Shown piece after piece: positions 61,918 through 64,000 of a stretch of 64,000 bases of DNA. The stretch is from the NCBI GenBank assembly GCA_024180945.1, contig JAKSGN010000005.1, positions 3,286,001-3,350,000 on the forward strand, read 5' to 3'. The notes under the pieces were generated by a model. The model was given only the letters and a program-made list of their open reading frames with translations. It was not told the DNA's origin and did not search any database. This DNA is from Macrophomina tecta. Its lineage: Eukaryota > Ascomycota > Dothideomycetes > Botryosphaeriales > Botryosphaeriaceae. Position numbers and translations under genes: made by a program. The first letter of the stretch is position 1; each line of letters begins with the position of its first letter.

Positions 61918-62524
61918 TGTTAGTGCGTTTATCGTCGTGAGCATAGCGATTGCGTTTTGTGTGAAAGGTTATACCCACATAGATGTTTTCATGAATAGAT
62001 GAGTTCTTACTGTTGAAAGCTTGTCCAGTTGATCAGTGATTGCTGATGTATCAAAGAGCGTGACAGCCTGAAAAGGTGCAGGCGGAAACAGGCATGTTAA
62101 GCAAGAGAGAGGGATATTGACAGGCAGAATGCTCAGGGATAGCTTATAGAGAAGAGCAAGCAACGGGAGTATATACCCCTGACTTCAAAGCCTGGGCCCT
62201 TAAGCGAGCCTACTATGCATAACTAGCCAACTCTTCGGTGGTGAATATGCAACGAAGGGGGCCACGGGAAGATTTCCAAGGCCTCTGGAAATGCCCACTT
62301 CATTAGAAACAGATGACGCAAATAAATCCGTACATCATCTATCAAGGATGCCTGGTCAGCTGGGTTGTGCTGGAAACACATTGGCTAGAATTTTTCTCAC
62401 ACGTTTGTTCCAGCCTGCAGCGTAAAACATAAGGCAACAGAGAGAAGAGTACATATAAACTGTTCGCGCATAGGGAAAATGGCTTGCTGCATGACTGGCC
62501 CAGCTCAAAAAAAAAAAAAAAAAA
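61918..62524. other. Intergenic, A18 tract at right end
   Basis: 3' flank of the DUF3433 gene. A homopolymer of 18 A at 62507-62524 directly precedes an ATG. No coding sequence recognised. Confidence 0.45.
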
Positions 62525-63111
62525 ATGGAGACTCATAGGATCCAGATTCCAAGGTTCACCATCATGTGTCCAGTCGACGATGGCGACCTGAAGGTATGAC
62601 CACTGCCCCTCCGAGATGTTTTCCTACCCGGTGCTCACACGCCTCTCAGATCGACATCAACGAAATAACACTCGCCGAAGAGGCCCTGGACGAGCAGCGC
62701 CACAGCAAGCTCCACGTAGGCTACTACCACGACGACACCACTACCGGCAACCTCTACGGGCGGCTCCAGCCCGTCTGGAAGGCCCGCGCCGGGTTCCAAA
62801 TCGGCGGGTCGCTCACCCTGCACGTCGCGCTGAAGCCGTCGAAAGTGATCTGGTCAGTCGGAGACAAGGTGCTCAGTAGAGGGGCAGTGGAGTTGCACAC
62901 GGTATGGAAACAGCAGTGCAATATCGGTATGGATGGGAGGGAGGAGTATGTGCGAAAGATGATGTGGGAGCCAGCGTTGAACGATGGACCGAAGCGGGAT
63001 GCTATTTTCGCGGCGGTGAAGACGCTGCAACAGTTGCAAAAGGGAGTCGTGGAACATGAGCAGTACAGGAGCTGGAATTTGGATACGGAAAACATTGATT
63101 TCGGGGATTAG
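62525..63111 (+). CDS. Unrecognised two-exon gene
   Basis: Exons 62525-62593 and 62650-63111 join at a GTATGA/CTCTCAG intron to 176 residues; using the second in-frame ATG at 62564 (MCPVDDGDLK) gives 163. Exon 2 encodes IDINEITLAEEALDEQRHSK, GYYHDDTTTGNLYGRLQPVW, a beta-like stretch (FQIGGSLTLHVALKPSKVIW) and a helical C-terminus ending NLDTENIDFGD. No signal peptide or membrane segment. I do not recognise the family; the balanced composition and clean splice suggest a real gene. The first ATG abuts the A18 tract, which makes the second ATG the safer start. Confidence 0.5.
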
Positions 63112-63530
63112 AAGAAATGGGCCGGGGCGAGCGTTTGGTAGTTTTAAGATAGGATGCCTGGCTGCATGATACTATTCCATGAGGGACCGCTTATTTGCGT
63201 AAGTGCACGGAAATCGGGGCGAGCGAGATTGTAGAGAGGCACGTGAGCCTTGTATTCCAGAGAAAGAGGGACGGGAGAGCAGTGTTCAACCTTGATCTCC
63301 GAATCAGGTCAATCTTTTAACAATAAACGGCATCTTGCAATCTTCTCTGACTTGATGGATCCTCCGAGCCGGCCAGTTCAGTTCACACTACCAATTCGTC
63401 AGTGCAGACCGGCGGGAAACGTGGCGAGCCAATTTACGGCAAACATGGAATCCGCGAACCAGCAGCATCACCCCACCCGTACGTTCAACTCATTAGCTTT
63501 CTGACATGGAACTTACATAAGCAAGAAGGC
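63112..63530. other. Intergenic, nothing supported
   Basis: Short frames only; an upstream exon of the next ORF is possible. Confidence 0.35.
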
Positions 63531-63890
63531 ATGTCTGAACTTGGAGTTTCATCCGGTGGATCAGACCCAGGGAATCCGAAGGCATCAGTGGCAGATCAAG
63601 GCGATATAGCAAATTCCGCTCCCCGCGGTCGTCACAGAAAAGACGCGTATATAAAGAACGGAGCGGTGGAGCGCGTCGGCTATAACATCTTGCAAAAGCT
63701 GGGTAGCGACTTCAATCTCGAATCAGACAATGTAGACGCCCTCCGCAAAACCCCTGAGGAACACCCCATGCTGTTGCTTTGGGAGATTCTGGTTACAGCG
63801 CGAGACTGCGACAATATGACTGCACTAGATGGTGAAAATAGCCATTCAAACAACTACCGGAACGGTGATTTCTTGCTCTGGCAGTATTGA
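63531..63890 (+). CDS. Short unrecognised ORF near window end
   Basis: 119 residues from MSELGVSSGGSDPGNPK; hydrophilic, with KNGAVERVGYNILQKLGSDF and EEHPMLLLWEILVTARDCDN. The frame is open further upstream to 63402 without a better ATG. No family recognised. Could be a gene fragment or chance. Confidence 0.25.
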   Translation: MSELGVSSGGSDPGNPKASVADQGDIANSAPRGRHRKDAYIKNGAVERVGYNILQKLGSDFNLESDNVDALRKTPEEHPMLLLWEILVTARDCDNMTALDGENSHSNNYRNGDFLLWQY

Positions 63891-64000
63891 TTTTTCGCCG
63901 CCCATCATTCCACCAGCGCCCAAATTCCTGCTTCGTTGTGATGGCATTGCCTGGCCACGCATTAAAAATCCTATGCTTCTTTCAAAGTTGTTCTACTAAA

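Noticed and set aside
60844..61944. 366-codon minus-strand ORF opposite the DUF3433 gene
   Set aside because: Low-complexity shadow of the Pro/Gly/Glu-rich 3' end of the sense gene.

Overview
The window is nuclear DNA from a filamentous ascomycete (Pezizomycotina). Evidence: genes are interrupted by 49-212 nt GT-AG introns, and the families present are typical of that group (Rds1 ferritin-like protein, DUF7918, DUF3433, HET-domain and NACHT relics, fasciclin GPI protein, norsolorinic-acid-reductase-like aldo/keto reductase). A class-level placement (Dothideomycetes or a relative) is only a guess. No tRNA, rRNA, CRISPR array or intact transposon was recognised. Exon coordinates were worked out by hand from splice signals and reading frame, so each splice site is a prediction.

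Layout. 1-2.1 kb: a decayed NACHT (NLR-type) fragment. 2.7-8.4 kb: rds1-like gene (-) and a four-exon MFS transporter (+). 8.4-22.3 kb: a gene-poor stretch with two head-to-tail decayed siderophore-iron transporter genes, a sulfotransferase-like fragment, a few weak ORFs and simple-sequence tracts. 22.3-47.8 kb: a dense, conserved block with YAK1/DYRK kinase (+), PER1/PGAP3 GPI-lipid remodelling protein (-), a coiled-coil protein (-), an LRRC40-like leucine-rich-repeat protein with N-terminal SxIP motifs (+), RNA polymerase III subunit Rpc31 (-), an Hsm3/PSMD5-like protein (+), a two-FAS1-domain GPI protein (-), a Zrg17-like cation diffusion facilitator (-), a divergent two-TM protein (+) and a GNAT acetyltransferase (+). 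48-49.4 kb: aldo/keto reductase (-). 50.3-54.3 kb: two decayed HET-domain genes. 55.3-61.9 kb: a DUF7918 protein with a SUMO-interaction-like C-terminus (-) and a 1309-residue DUF3433 membrane protein (+). 62.5-64 kb: small unrecognised ORFs.

How the parts relate. I see no biosynthetic cluster or defence system. The conserved genes are housekeeping functions: signalling, ER GPI and zinc handling, Pol III transcription and possibly proteasome assembly. The accessory stretches are a graveyard of self/non-self recognition genes (NACHT, HET x2) and iron transporters. Decay is by stops and frameshifts; the three in-frame stops of the first HET relic can each be explained by a single transition, which is compatible with, but does not prove, repeat-induced point mutation. 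The observations I find most worth a second look are the SxIP array on the LRR protein, the RIP-like HET relic, the tandem transporter relics, the SIM on the DUF7918 protein and the poly(A) tracts abutting two start codons.
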